Positions 54,895-63,573 of a DNA stretch of 64,000 bases are shown one piece after another. Location: positions 682,001-746,000 of the forward strand of contig JACKHW010000001.1 of assembly GCA_020638795.1 (NCBI GenBank), written 5' to 3'. How positions within the stretch are numbered: the stretch's first letter is position 1; each line of letters begins with the position of its first letter. Under the pieces are notes generated by a model that did not search any database, was not told where the DNA came from, and saw only the letters and a list, made by a program, of their open reading frames with translations. The translations under genes and the position numbers were made by a program. The DNA is from Planctomycetota bacterium (GTDB taxonomy: Bacteria > Planctomycetota > UBA1135 > GCA-002748355).

Positions 54895-55943
54895 GATTCC
54901 TCCGAGTTCAGCACTCTCAAAGCCAGCTCTCCGTCGTAGCGCAGGGCTTCGACCGGAAGACGACATCCGCCGGCAAGACAGAGTGAGTCCACTGCCGAGC
55001 GAGCGAGCGTGAGTTCGCTGCCTCCGCGCAGCACGAGGAGTTCGCGCGTATGCAGTTGCACGCTGCCGAGGCACAGTGTCGTTTCGTCGTCGGACGGAGC
55101 CTCGATGTGTGGATCCGACAGCCTCACGCGCACGGCGTGTGCACGATCGTGCAGGAGTTCGGCGGATGCGACACGCCAACCCGAGTCGCTGCGGATCGTG
55201 CAGCTCGCGAGATGACTCGCGAGATCGGGCGCCCCGAGGAGCACGATGCTTCCCGGCACGAGCATCGAATGCTCGTCGGGGTTCAGGTGGATCGGTGGTC
55301 CGTGGATGCGCAGCACGCATCGCTCGGGCGGCCGAAGTTGTGGGAGATGCTCGAGCTCGGCGAGTCCGGCACGGAAGCCAGACAGGCCGTAACCGTAGAC
55401 CTGCGCGTACACGTCGCGACCCGCGATACGGACGTGAATCGGGAGTGGAACCTGATCGTAGCTCTCGCAGAGTTCGGCCGCCGCCGCGCCGTGCAGCGAG
55501 CTCGACCAACGAACGTCGCGTGCACGGAGTGCGGTGACGAGATTGCCGAAGACGAGCAGCGCAATGCCTTCGAGGATCCCGATCTCCACCTCGCTGAGCT
55601 CACCCGCGGCGACGTAGCCGCAGAGAGCGATGGCGCACGCATCGACGAGAGCGCGGCGCGACTCGGTGTCGAGGCCGATAGCCCATTCCTCCTCGCCGAG
55701 CCGAAACTCGGCGGCAAACGCGATCTCGTAGCCGGACCAGGGCACAGGTGCATTCGATGCCGGGCACGCGACGCGGACCGGAACACCGGTGATCGTCTCG
55801 AGAATGCGCTCGCTCGACTGCAACACGCGGAACAGCGCCAGTCTTTCTTCGATCGGAATTTTCGCATCCGAGTTCTGCGCGGAGTACGCGAGGAGACCCA
55901 GCCGAGTCCGTAGTCCAGGGTTCGCGTGACGCAGTTCGTCCAT
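54891..55943 (-). CDS. sctQ: type III secretion C-ring/sorting platform protein SctQ (FliM/FliN family)
   Basis: 350 aa. First gene of the sctQ-U unit. The C-terminal ~70 residues form a SPOA domain (CLGSVQLHTRELLVLRGGSE, LCLAGGCRLPVEALRYDGEL), and a second, more divergent SPOA-like segment lies around 220-285 (CVLRIHGPPIHLNPDE...LVPGSIVLLG). That two-SPOA form is typical of SctQ. The N-terminal ~200 residues are FliM-middle-like but weakly conserved. It starts divergently from the FHA gene. Confidence 0.8.
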   Translation of the reverse strand: MDELRHANPGLRTRLGLLAYSAQNSDAKIPIEERLALFRVLQSSERILETITGVPVRVACPASNAPVPWSGYEIAFAAEFRLGEEEWAIGLDTESRRALVDACAIALCGYVAAGELSEVEIGILEGIALLVFGNLVTALRARDVRWSSSLHGAAAAELCESYDQVPLPIHVRIAGRDVYAQVYGYGLSGFRAGLAELEHLPQLRPPERCVLRIHGPPIHLNPDEHSMLVPGSIVLLGAPDLASHLASCTIRSDSGWRVASAELLHDRAHAVRVRLSDPHIEAPSDDETTLCLGSVQLHTRELLVLRGGSELTLARSAVDSLCLAGGCRLPVEALRYDGELALRVLNSEES

Positions 55944-56077
55944 GCTTTCTGATCGCTGCGGCTTCGCGAGTGTTGCGAATCCGATGCGCAGGACTTCCGC
56001 ATGTAAGAGCCCGGGACGTCACGCCATTGCCACCTCGGTTCGCGCACTCCTGACGAGTGTCGACGGAGGTGAACAAC

Positions 56078-57451
56078 ATGGAAAACGAGCTGGAAGCGAC
56101 AGACATCGGAGACGAGCCGACACGGGGCCGGCAGTGGCAGCTGGTGCTGACGACGTGTGGGGGGGCGAGCAGCCCTCAGCGAATTGCCTTCGCAAAGTCC
56201 GAGGTCCTAATCGGACGTCGATCCGATTGCGACTTCGTCGTGGACTCGGACGCGGGGTTTCTCGTTTCCGGGCTGCATGCTCGATTGCGCGCCGATGGCG
56301 ACACGTGGTCTCTCGAAGATCTCGGCTCGAGAAACGGGAGCTTCGTCGACGGGAAACCCGTCGAAGGTCGCGCATGCTTGGTCCCGGGATCGATCGTGAG
56401 TCTCGGAAATCCCGACGACGACGGCAGCCTGCAGCTCCGCGCCGAGTTCGAAGGATCTTCACGAAGCGTGGCACATCCGGACAAGACGAGCGGTGACGCC
56501 AAGCAAGCGGACGGCTTGTTCGGCATGCTCGCGCGCAAGGTCCGTTCGGTCAAAGACCGCCGCGATCTCAAGCGTCGCGTTGCGGAGCTGGAGCCCACGG
56601 TCGAGCTCCTCGCCGACGAGCTCCGTCGACGGAACGCCGACCTCGGGAGGATTGCGTGGACGCGACACGCCGAGTCCTGTGAGGCTTACGACGCTGCGTC
56701 GGGACTTCGACGCGAATCGGACTTCATGGACGAAGCGCTCGCCCGCATCGAGGAAGCTGAGGCCGCTGACCGCGAGGATCAGATTGCGTTCGACGAATGG
56801 TGCGAAGCCTGGTCGAGAGACCACGCCGTCGTCGAGGAAGCGCATGAACGTGCATGCCGCGAAGCGCACGAGAGCGCGGAAGCGTTGCAGGCGGCGGACC
56901 GGGAGCTTCGTACGGCGGATTGTGCTGTTCACGAGTTCGCCGAGGGAACTTGCAACGCGGCCCTCGCCTGGGTCGAGCAGCACTCGGACGGCATCGGTGA
57001 AGGATATCTGGAAGCGCGCAAGGCCTTGCATGGTCGCATTGTCGCGCTCGCCGAGGCGTTGGCGAAACCGCCGGAGGGTTTCGACGAGCTTCTCGAACGC
57101 CGGGCGGATCGCCGAGAGCGTGATGCGAGCTGTCGCGAATCGGTTCTGCAAGCGCGCGCACGACTCGATGGTCTCGTAAACGAGAAGGAACAACGGGACG
57201 CGTCGTTGCGCGAGCAACTCGCGCTTTCTGAACGCCGTCGAGGCGAAGCACTTGCCACCCGGTCGGAGCACATGAGACGTCTCGAAGCTGTCTTTCCGGA
57301 TCTCGGCCGGGAGATCGTTCGTGGGCCCCGCGGCTTCGCCTTTCGACTCGTCGAGTTCGAGGCTGCGCGTGCGGCGCAGGAACTCTGGCGTGATCGCTAC
57401 ACCGAACTCGAGGCCTTGCGTGCAGCCCTCGAACGATTGCAGGCCGATTGA
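56078..57451 (+). CDS. FHA domain / coiled-coil protein
   Basis: 457 aa from the ATG at 56078 (GGAGG 9 bases upstream). N-terminal FHA domain (~20-120): VLIGRRSDCDFVVDSD, LVSGLHARLRADGD, DLGSRNGSFVDGKPV, with the expected Arg, Ser/His and Asn residues for phosphothreonine binding. Residues ~150-457 are long, charged coiled-coil helices without membrane segments. It sits between the two halves of the secretion locus and may connect Thr phosphorylation to the machinery, which is inference. The next FHA gene starts 45 bases later. Confidence 0.85.
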   Translation: MENELEATDIGDEPTRGRQWQLVLTTCGGASSPQRIAFAKSEVLIGRRSDCDFVVDSDAGFLVSGLHARLRADGDTWSLEDLGSRNGSFVDGKPVEGRACLVPGSIVSLGNPDDDGSLQLRAEFEGSSRSVAHPDKTSGDAKQADGLFGMLARKVRSVKDRRDLKRRVAELEPTVELLADELRRRNADLGRIAWTRHAESCEAYDAASGLRRESDFMDEALARIEEAEAADREDQIAFDEWCEAWSRDHAVVEEAHERACREAHESAEALQAADRELRTADCAVHEFAEGTCNAALAWVEQHSDGIGEGYLEARKALHGRIVALAEALAKPPEGFDELLERRADRRERDASCRESVLQARARLDGLVNEKEQRDASLREQLALSERRRGEALATRSEHMRRLEAVFPDLGREIVRGPRGFAFRLVEFEAARAAQELWRDRYTELEALRAALERLQAD

Positions 57452-57496
57452 GCACGGGACATGAAGTCGATTCAGGAAGAGCAGAAGGAGGTACGA

Positions 57497-59290
57497 ATGA
57501 TCGTCATTCGCCACATTCGAGGGAGTTCCCTCGCAGGAAAGGTGCAGGAGTTCGACCGGGACAGCGTCGTTCTCGGTCGCTTGCCGAGCAGTGATGTCGT
57601 CTTCGATCCACGTGCGGACCGCATTGTCTCGGGACGTCACGCCGAGATCCGGCGCGAGGGGGGTTCTCTCGTGATCGAGGACCAGCGCTCTGCGGGTGGG
57701 ACCTACGTCAACGGCTGTCGGATCGCGGGGAAGCAGGGTCTGAAAGCTTCGGATCTCGTACTTCTCGGTGGACCCGGTGGTGCCGAGTTCGCCGTGATGG
57801 AGAGTGCTGGTAGCGAACTCGAGAAGACGATGCTTCCGGATTCGCCGGGCCTCGACATGACGATCGACGCGAAGCGCCCGAAGCGTCGCACCGAGAAGGC
57901 GTCGATCGGAATGAACACGTTGATGAACGTCGTGCAGGCGAACGTCAAGAGTGAGCGGCGCCGGCTGCTCAAGTTCGGTGTGCCTGCCGTCGTCGTTCTC
58001 GTGACGAGCATCGCGTGGTTCACGAGGAGTGGCGCGGCGGCGCGGGAGAACTGGGCAGAGGTCTTCGCCAAGGCGAAGCCGAGCGTCTACTTGGTGCTGA
58101 AGCGGCAGGAACTGGACGGGCAGGAGGTCGAGGCGCAGGTCGGCACGGCATGGTGTGTGGATCGAGAGCGCGGCCTGCTCGCGACGAATGCGCACGTTGC
58201 GGCTGCGTTCCAGGAGGATGGTCCACGACTGATCGCACGGAGCACGACGGACCCGGTTCATGACCTTCAGATCACGAAAGCGCGCAAGCATCCGGCATTC
58301 GCGAGCTTCCAGGAGCTGCGCTCGGTCTATGACCCATTCGTGGCGAATTCGCGAACTGGTGCACTCGACGTGCCACCGCCGTTCGACGTCGCGCTGTTCA
58401 CGATCGCAGACTCGGATCGATCGAAGTTGACCGAAGCGTTGCCGCTCGCGGATGCAGACCGGATCGCCGAGCTTCGTGCCGGTGAGACCGTTTCTTCGGT
58501 CGGCTTTCCGGGTGAGGGCAAGGCCGGAGGCGGGACAAGCCTCGAGAGGCCCGAGGCAACGCAGAGCCCTGGTGAAGTGACGCGCTTGGCGGATGCCTTC
58601 TTCGGTCGCGCCGAAACTCCCGAGGAGGCCGTGGCACTGTCGTTCAACATGAACATCACGGGCGGCGCGAGCGGCAGTCCCGTCCTGGGGCCGGATGGTC
58701 GCGTCGTTGCGCTCTTCTCCGCTGGTGACGTGGCTCCTGTCGAGGGCATGCGCATTTTCAACGGTGCTTCGTATGGGCCGCGAGTGGACCTCTTGCGTGA
58801 GTTGTTGGAGGACACTGCGCAGTCAAAGCAGGAAGCGAGGATTGCGGCGTTGAGGGCGCAGTTCTTGGCGAAGTTCCGAGTCGGGACCGAAGCTTCGCGG
58901 ATCGTTGCGCGGGTTCGTGCTTCGCGACTCCTCAGCACGGTGCGTCGCCGCACGGTCAAGCTAGCGCTGCTCGAGGACTTCGAGGTCGAGCTCGACGGGC
59001 TCGGATCGAGTCATGCGAAACGTGTGGGGCGTGTGAGTTTGCAGTCACAGCGGAGCTATGTGCTCGTTGCGGTCGCGAAGGACTTTCCACAGCAGCCGCA
59101 GCTCGAGTATCGACTGACGAGTGCTACTGCGTGGAGGCCGCTCAAGGCTGCGGAGATCGGGCACATGGCGATTCGCGAGGTCTCGTTGCCGACCACGGCG
59201 ACGATCGAGGTTCGTGTGCGTCTGTCGAAGAACGACGGGATCGAGGGCGCGGGGCGTGTCGCCTTGGTCGTGTTTCAGGCGGCGGGCTAG
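57497..59290 (+). CDS. FHA - transmembrane - trypsin-like serine protease
   Basis: 597 aa; the ATG at 57497 is chosen because AAGGAGGT lies 7 bases upstream (an ATG at 57461 adds 12). FHA domain (~1-105): VLGRLPSSDVVFDPRADR, VSGRHAEIRREGG, SAGGTYVNG. One membrane helix (~159-177, FGVPAVVVLVTSIAWF). A trypsin/HtrA-like domain outside the membrane (~190-440) has His233 (TNAHVAA), Asp297 (FDVALF) and Ser392 (GGASGSPV). A C-terminal ~130-residue beta domain lacks PDZ features. Domain order suggests transmission from cytoplasmic phosphorylation to extracytoplasmic proteolysis. Confidence 0.88.
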   Translation: MIVIRHIRGSSLAGKVQEFDRDSVVLGRLPSSDVVFDPRADRIVSGRHAEIRREGGSLVIEDQRSAGGTYVNGCRIAGKQGLKASDLVLLGGPGGAEFAVMESAGSELEKTMLPDSPGLDMTIDAKRPKRRTEKASIGMNTLMNVVQANVKSERRRLLKFGVPAVVVLVTSIAWFTRSGAAARENWAEVFAKAKPSVYLVLKRQELDGQEVEAQVGTAWCVDRERGLLATNAHVAAAFQEDGPRLIARSTTDPVHDLQITKARKHPAFASFQELRSVYDPFVANSRTGALDVPPPFDVALFTIADSDRSKLTEALPLADADRIAELRAGETVSSVGFPGEGKAGGGTSLERPEATQSPGEVTRLADAFFGRAETPEEAVALSFNMNITGGASGSPVLGPDGRVVALFSAGDVAPVEGMRIFNGASYGPRVDLLRELLEDTAQSKQEARIAALRAQFLAKFRVGTEASRIVARVRASRLLSTVRRRTVKLALLEDFEVELDGLGSSHAKRVGRVSLQSQRSYVLVAVAKDFPQQPQLEYRLTSATAWRPLKAAEIGHMAIREVSLPTTATIEVRVRLSKNDGIEGAGRVALVVFQAAG

Positions 59291-59567
59291 TCATGCAACT
59301 TGGACTCGAGTCCTCGGGCAGTTATCGCTGAATACGGGGTGGACTGTCGTTGTGCATCGTGTGCGGCATTTTCGATTGGGCAATCATTTCGGCGCGTTCG
59401 CGGGTCGCGAACGCACGAGTCGGACGCAGAACTCGAACTTCGAACCCGCTCGATCGTAGCTCGCAAGGAGCCCGCGCGTCGAGGCAGGCCCCAGACCGGT
59501 CGTGCCACTCGGTCCTGCGCCCCGAGTGGAGCAGTGAGGGTTCGGTGCAGCGGAAAGGTGCGAGTCA
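59291..59567. other. 277-base gap between convergent genes with a 9-bp hairpin
   Basis: No gene seen. GCGTTCGCG (59394-59402) pairs with CGCGAACGC (59406-59414). It may terminate one or both convergent transcripts, though no T run follows. Confidence 0.4.
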
Positions 59568-60305
59568 CTATTCCAGACAAACATCCACGAGTTGGAGACC
59601 TAGCGCCGCGAGTTCCTCACGCAGTCCTTCGACAGCGTCCGAGAGTTCGGACGACTCACGCCCGGTCAATCGAACCCGAACTCGGCGCTGCCCGAGACTC
59701 GTCAACGCGAGCTGGACGCTCTCGCGCCAATCCTCACGACCGAGCCTCAGTTGGAACTCGTATGCCTCCGGAGCATGGTCGATCAGGCATGCGAAGGCCG
59801 CGATGCGCTGCAACTGGGCGCGGGGGTCGCCGGCGTCGACGACTCGAGGCTTGCCCCGAGAGACTGTGTGCCCGCTCCACGATTCTTCCGGGATCTCCGC
59901 GTCGGTGGGAGGATCCCCGGGGCATTCGTCCGCACTCGTTTCGCGCGAGGACTCGCGATCGGTCGCGCGGTGGTCGGGGGTCGTGGGGCGAGCTTTCGGC
60001 TCGGCCGGGTCGAGTTCCGGTAGGGCGGTACGATCCTCAGCTGCTCGATTCGTGAGACGTGTCTCGGCTCGTGCGGCACCAGGATCTCGGCGCAGATGCT
60101 CCGCTGCGTGCGGCACGCTCTTGGGGTGCGTGCGCGAATTTGCAGCCGATTCCGATCGCGGAAGCGGATCCCGTCGGACCAGGCCCGCGAAGTTCGCGCA
60201 GTGACGGCGCGCGACTCGATCCTGGTCCAAGCGTTCGCTGCGAAGCCTGTCCGCCGCAACTTCTTCGGCGCGAGGATCGTCGTTGTTGGGCTCGACCGGG
60301 TGCAT
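59568..60305 (-). CDS. SctP/FliK-like needle- or hook-length control protein (putative)
   Basis: 245 aa from the ATG at 60305, one base after the sctO stop. The first ~150 residues are disordered, rich in Arg, Pro, Asp and Glu. The last ~85 (EAYEFQLRLGREDWRESVQL, ALTSLGQRRVRVRLTGRES, REELAALGLQLVDVCLE) fit the C-terminal core of FliK/SctP (L.P...G.V.V.L....G.....A..E.LR..L...G). Its place after sctN and sctO agrees. Composition makes the N-terminal boundary less certain. Confidence 0.65.
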   Translation of the reverse strand: MHPVEPNNDDPRAEEVAADRLRSERLDQDRVARRHCANFAGLVRRDPLPRSESAANSRTHPKSVPHAAEHLRRDPGAARAETRLTNRAAEDRTALPELDPAEPKARPTTPDHRATDRESSRETSADECPGDPPTDAEIPEESWSGHTVSRGKPRVVDAGDPRAQLQRIAAFACLIDHAPEAYEFQLRLGREDWRESVQLALTSLGQRRVRVRLTGRESSELSDAVEGLREELAALGLQLVDVCLE

Positions 60306-60306
60306 C

Positions 60307-60798
60307 TCAGCAGCCCTCTTCCGCGCCGAGTCCGCTGATCCAACGGGATTCGGCGCTTTCGGCGTCCGCGTCGGCTTCGCATTCTTCGCGGGCGAGCATG
60401 TGAGCCTTCTTCTGCTCGTCGCGCAAACGCTCGAGCTCGCGCAGCTTCCCTTCCTTGGAGTCGCATGCCTTCCGGACGAGTTCTTCGCGCATTTGACACT
60501 GCTCGACGGCTCCGAGGAGGCCGAGGCGTTCGATTTCCGCGTTGCGTAGATCTTCTCGGTAGACCATCTCGCTGCGTGCGAGCGTCGAATGCGCGAAGAC
60601 ATCGAGCCGCGTTTGCAGACGAAGTCGTGCCTCACGGTGTCGACGCGTGAGCTCGTTGACGCGAGCGTCGTGTTCGACGACACGGTCATTCGCCTCCTTC
60701 AGTCGGAGGCGAGCGGCGCGCAGCTTCTTGCGTGCCTCGCCGAGTTCGAGTTCACAGCGGAGCCGCTTGGGTTCGAGCGTGAAGCGGAAAACGCTCAT
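60307..60798 (-). CDS. SctO/FliJ-like stalk protein
   Basis: 163 aa, almost entirely coiled coil (~10-145): RCELELGEARKKLRAARLRL, and later VEQCQMREELVRKACDSKEG. FliJ/SctO inserts into the ATPase hexamer and contacts SctV. Start MSVFRFTLEPKRL is FliJ-like (F.F.L..L..). Its ATG overlaps the sctN stop (ATGA). Confidence 0.78.
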   Translation of the reverse strand: MSVFRFTLEPKRLRCELELGEARKKLRAARLRLKEANDRVVEHDARVNELTRRHREARLRLQTRLDVFAHSTLARSEMVYREDLRNAEIERLGLLGAVEQCQMREELVRKACDSKEGKLRELERLRDEQKKAHMLAREECEADADAESAESRWISGLGAEEGC

Positions 60799-62105
60799 GG
60801 AGCTTCCTTCCACGTCTGCGTGCCGAACTTCTGGATGAGTTCCGGAATCGAGCGATCGCGCGGACACGGATCAGCCGTCGACTGGGCGAGGAATGCGTCG
60901 ATTCGCGGCAGGGCATCGACGAGTTCGCGTTCGATCGCCTGCGGCGGATCGAACTCGTTCATCTGGATCTTGTCGATGTTCGCGGCGTGGACACGGTAGG
61001 CACGTTCGATCCACGAGCAGGCCGCGCGCTGCGGTTCATCGGACAAGGCTGCGAGAAGTCTGCTCTTGCTCTGCAGCATGTCGATCTTCGGATAGCGTCC
61101 GATATCGCGCGAAAGCACGATGTGTCCGTCGAGCAGACTCATTACTTCGTCCGCCACGGGTTCTCTGATGATCTCGTCCCCGGCAACGAGGACCGTGTAG
61201 ATCGCGGTGATCGATCCTTGTCCCGTGCGACCACTCCGCTCGAAGAGTTTCGGTAGCGTCGCGAAGACGGAAGGGGGATAGCCACCCTTAGCGGGCAGTT
61301 CGCCGGCTGCGAGACCGACTTCGCGGAGCGCGCGTGCGAATCGCGTCACGGAGTCCATCAAGAGCAGCACGTTCTCGCCTCGATCCCGAGCGGCCTCGGC
61401 GATCGCGGTCGCGGTGTAGGCAGCACGAAGTCGTAGGAGCGCGGGCTCGTCGGAAGTCGAGACGACGACGGTCGACTTGGCACGACCCGCTTCCCCGAGG
61501 TCGCGCAGCAGGAACTCGTTCACTTCGCGACCGCGTTCGCCGATGAGGGCGAGCACGACTCGGTCGGCATCGACGAAGCGCGTGAGCATCGAGAGGAGCG
61601 TCGATTTGCCGACACCGGCGCCGGCGAAGATGCCGATACGTTGTCCCTTTCCGATCGGAAGGCAGCAGTCGATCGCCTTGATTTGCGTGTCCAATGCTTC
61701 GTCGATCAAGGGCCGATCGAGAGGGTTCGGCGCCGCACGCATGAGTTCCGTGCTCTCACCGGCCGGAAGCGCACCGCGCAGGTGCGCGTCTCGTGCGTTT
61801 CCGAGCGCATCAAGCACGCGCCCTCGAGTGCGCGCACCGCAAGGGACCGAGGCTTGTTTGCCCCGAGGTTCGACGAGCGCATCGAAGGGCACTTCGTTGA
61901 CTTCGCCGAGCGGCATGAGTTGAGCACCGCCGGTGTCGAAGCCGACGACTTCGCACGTGAGCCACTCAGTCGAGTTGAGGCGCACGCGACAGATCTCGCC
62001 GACGTGGGCTTCCGGAAGTTTGGCTCGGATGAGGATCCCTCGTACCGAGAGCACACGGCCACGTCGACGTGGCGCGAGCGCGGCGAGATCGTGGAGATCG
62101 ATCAT
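60795..62105 (-). CDS. sctN: type III secretion ATPase SctN (FliI family)
   Basis: 436 aa from the ATG at 62105, which overlaps the sctL stop. Hexameric ATPase that releases chaperones and unfolds substrates. Walker A GIFAGAGVGKST near 161, GERGREVNEFL, Walker B VLLLMDSVTRFA, then GYPPSVFATLPKLFERSG and VAGDEIIREPVADEVMSLLDGHIVLSR split over the Asp-rich loop. Length and order are normal. Confidence 0.96.
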   Translation of the reverse strand: MIDLHDLAALAPRRRGRVLSVRGILIRAKLPEAHVGEICRVRLNSTEWLTCEVVGFDTGGAQLMPLGEVNEVPFDALVEPRGKQASVPCGARTRGRVLDALGNARDAHLRGALPAGESTELMRAAPNPLDRPLIDEALDTQIKAIDCCLPIGKGQRIGIFAGAGVGKSTLLSMLTRFVDADRVVLALIGERGREVNEFLLRDLGEAGRAKSTVVVSTSDEPALLRLRAAYTATAIAEAARDRGENVLLLMDSVTRFARALREVGLAAGELPAKGGYPPSVFATLPKLFERSGRTGQGSITAIYTVLVAGDEIIREPVADEVMSLLDGHIVLSRDIGRYPKIDMLQSKSRLLAALSDEPQRAACSWIERAYRVHAANIDKIQMNEFDPPQAIERELVDALPRIDAFLAQSTADPCPRDRSIPELIQKFGTQTWKEAP

Positions 62106-62818
62106 GAGGCGTCCTGGGCGCGGTTCGCGTAGTCCTCGGAAAGAGCGGACAATCGCCGACTCGGGGTCACGTCGTAGTCGCCGCCTTCGGTTTCGAAGAT
62201 GAGCGCATCCTTGCTCAGACCCTCGTCGGCGACGATGCCGAGCCCACCGCCGTCGGCGAGCTCGCGTTCGAGCTCCTGCACGGCGTCGCGCAGGATCTGT
62301 GCGTGCGAAGCGGTGCAACGAATCGTCACGCGTCCCCTCGACGAAATGGTCGGGATCGCCTGCTTCGCGATGTCGAGGATCGATTCGGGCGTCGTCTGAA
62401 GCTCGCGTCCGATGAGGTGTTTGGCGAGCTCGCACGCGAGTTGGCGGAGCGCGAGTTCGGAACGCTTCGCTCGTGCGGCTTCCGCCTTCTGGAACGCTCG
62501 AATGAGCTCGGCGAGCTTCGTCGCATTCTCACTTCTCGCTTCGGCTTCGACGCGCTGTCGCAGCTGACTCGCCTCTTCCGCGATCTTCGCACGGAGTTCT
62601 TCGCGCTCGCGATCGGACTCTTGTTCGGCTCGCGTGCGATAGGCGTTGGCCATCTCCAAAGCTTCGCGTGCGCGCCTCTCGAGATCCTCGGCGGTCTGCA
62701 CGGCGAACGGCAGAACGCGGGTCGGCGGATAGAGCGGAGAGAGGCGAGACGCGTCGTTCGCGCGAATCCGGGATGGCGGTGCGGCGGTATCGATCTCCCT
62801 ACCATCAGACGCGTTCAT
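62102..62818 (-). CDS. sctL: type III secretion ATPase regulator SctL (FliH family)
   Basis: 238 aa. An N-terminal disordered part, a long charged coiled coil (~40-120, ERRAREALEMANAYRTRAEQ), and a C-terminal domain (~130-220: ALRQLACELAKHLIGRELQ, VTIRCTASHAQILRDAVQEL, DALIFETEGGDYDV) as in FliH/V-ATPase subunit E. It links the ATPase to SctQ. Its start overlaps the FliG-like gene's stop. Confidence 0.88.
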   Translation of the reverse strand: MNASDGREIDTAAPPSRIRANDASRLSPLYPPTRVLPFAVQTAEDLERRAREALEMANAYRTRAEQESDREREELRAKIAEEASQLRQRVEAEARSENATKLAELIRAFQKAEAARAKRSELALRQLACELAKHLIGRELQTTPESILDIAKQAIPTISSRGRVTIRCTASHAQILRDAVQELERELADGGGLGIVADEGLSKDALIFETEGGDYDVTPSRRLSALSEDYANRAQDAS

Positions 62819-63573
62819 TTCTCTGGATCATCCGCGTCGAAGATTCGTGTCACGCATCGATGCAAGAGCTCTCTGGCGTGGATGACTTCATCTCTGTCGC
62901 GCGTCGCAATCGTCGAGCGCGCCATGAGTTCGAAAACGTTCGAGGCCGCGATCCGCCTTGCGTGCTTCAACCATGCCGGGGGCAGGCCGGACGAAGCGAG
63001 ACGCAAGACGGATCGACCTAGGTAGTGATCGAGGCTCGCGGGCGAGCGTTGCGCGAGAACCGCGGCGAGCGTGTCCTTCCAGTGCTCGAGTCTCGGGCAG
63101 CGCGGTTTGCTTTCGCGTGTATCCGCATCGTCGACGAGATGTGCGGCGATGGAGGCCGGTAGCCTCGTGAGGAGCGCTTCGCGTGCCTTGGAGTCGCTTG
63201 ATGCGAGCAAGCCCGCGCATAGTTCGCGCCCGAGACCGCTGCAGAGCGTTCGGATCGCCGCGGCATCGAAGTCGAGCAGGCGTGACCACGGTTCCGGTGC
63301 TCGAAGACGCGTGCTCTCCCATTCGGCCCGCCAATCGGCATGTAGATGAAGCGCGAGCAGGTGGAGCGGCGTGAACGTTTCGGCGACAGACCGCCGCGAG
63401 TCTCGTTCGCGCGCCTCCGTTTCGAAGAGCTCACGAAGTCCGATAGCCGGGATCGAGCGACACGAACGCAAAGACTCGCTGTCCGGATGCAACGCGAGGA
63501 AACGGTCCAGGTCCAAGGCTTGCCCGCGCAACATCGCCATCGTTGCTCGCCGCCTGAGTTCGACGGGTGGCAT
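62815..63573 (-). CDS. FliG-like protein in the SctK position
   Basis: 252 aa from the ATG at 63573, sharing its A with the sctJ stop. No strong family match. The middle (WSRLLDFDAAAIRTLCSGLG, LLASSDSKAREALLTRLPAS, IAAHLVDD) resembles the FliG repeat in which helices end in ...ILSNLS.R.A..I.ED. The gene lies exactly where fliG lies in fliF-fliG-fliH-fliI-fliJ operons; in non-flagellar systems sctK occupies this place. SctK is the alternative. No FliG torque-helix charges can be confirmed by eye. Confidence 0.55.
   Translation of the reverse strand: MPPVELRRRATMAMLRGQALDLDRFLALHPDSESLRSCRSIPAIGLRELFETEARERDSRRSVAETFTPLHLLALHLHADWRAEWESTRLRAPEPWSRLLDFDAAAIRTLCSGLGRELCAGLLASSDSKAREALLTRLPASIAAHLVDDADTRESKPRCPRLEHWKDTLAAVLAQRSPASLDHYLGRSVLRLASSGLPPAWLKHARRIAASNVFELMARSTIATRDRDEVIHARELLHRCVTRIFDADDPEK

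Noticed and set aside
60307..60689. N-terminal extension of the SctP-like gene to 60689
   Set aside because: It would run through the sctO gene in another frame and encodes Ser/Arg-rich sequence; the ATG at 60305 directly after the sctO stop fits operon spacing.
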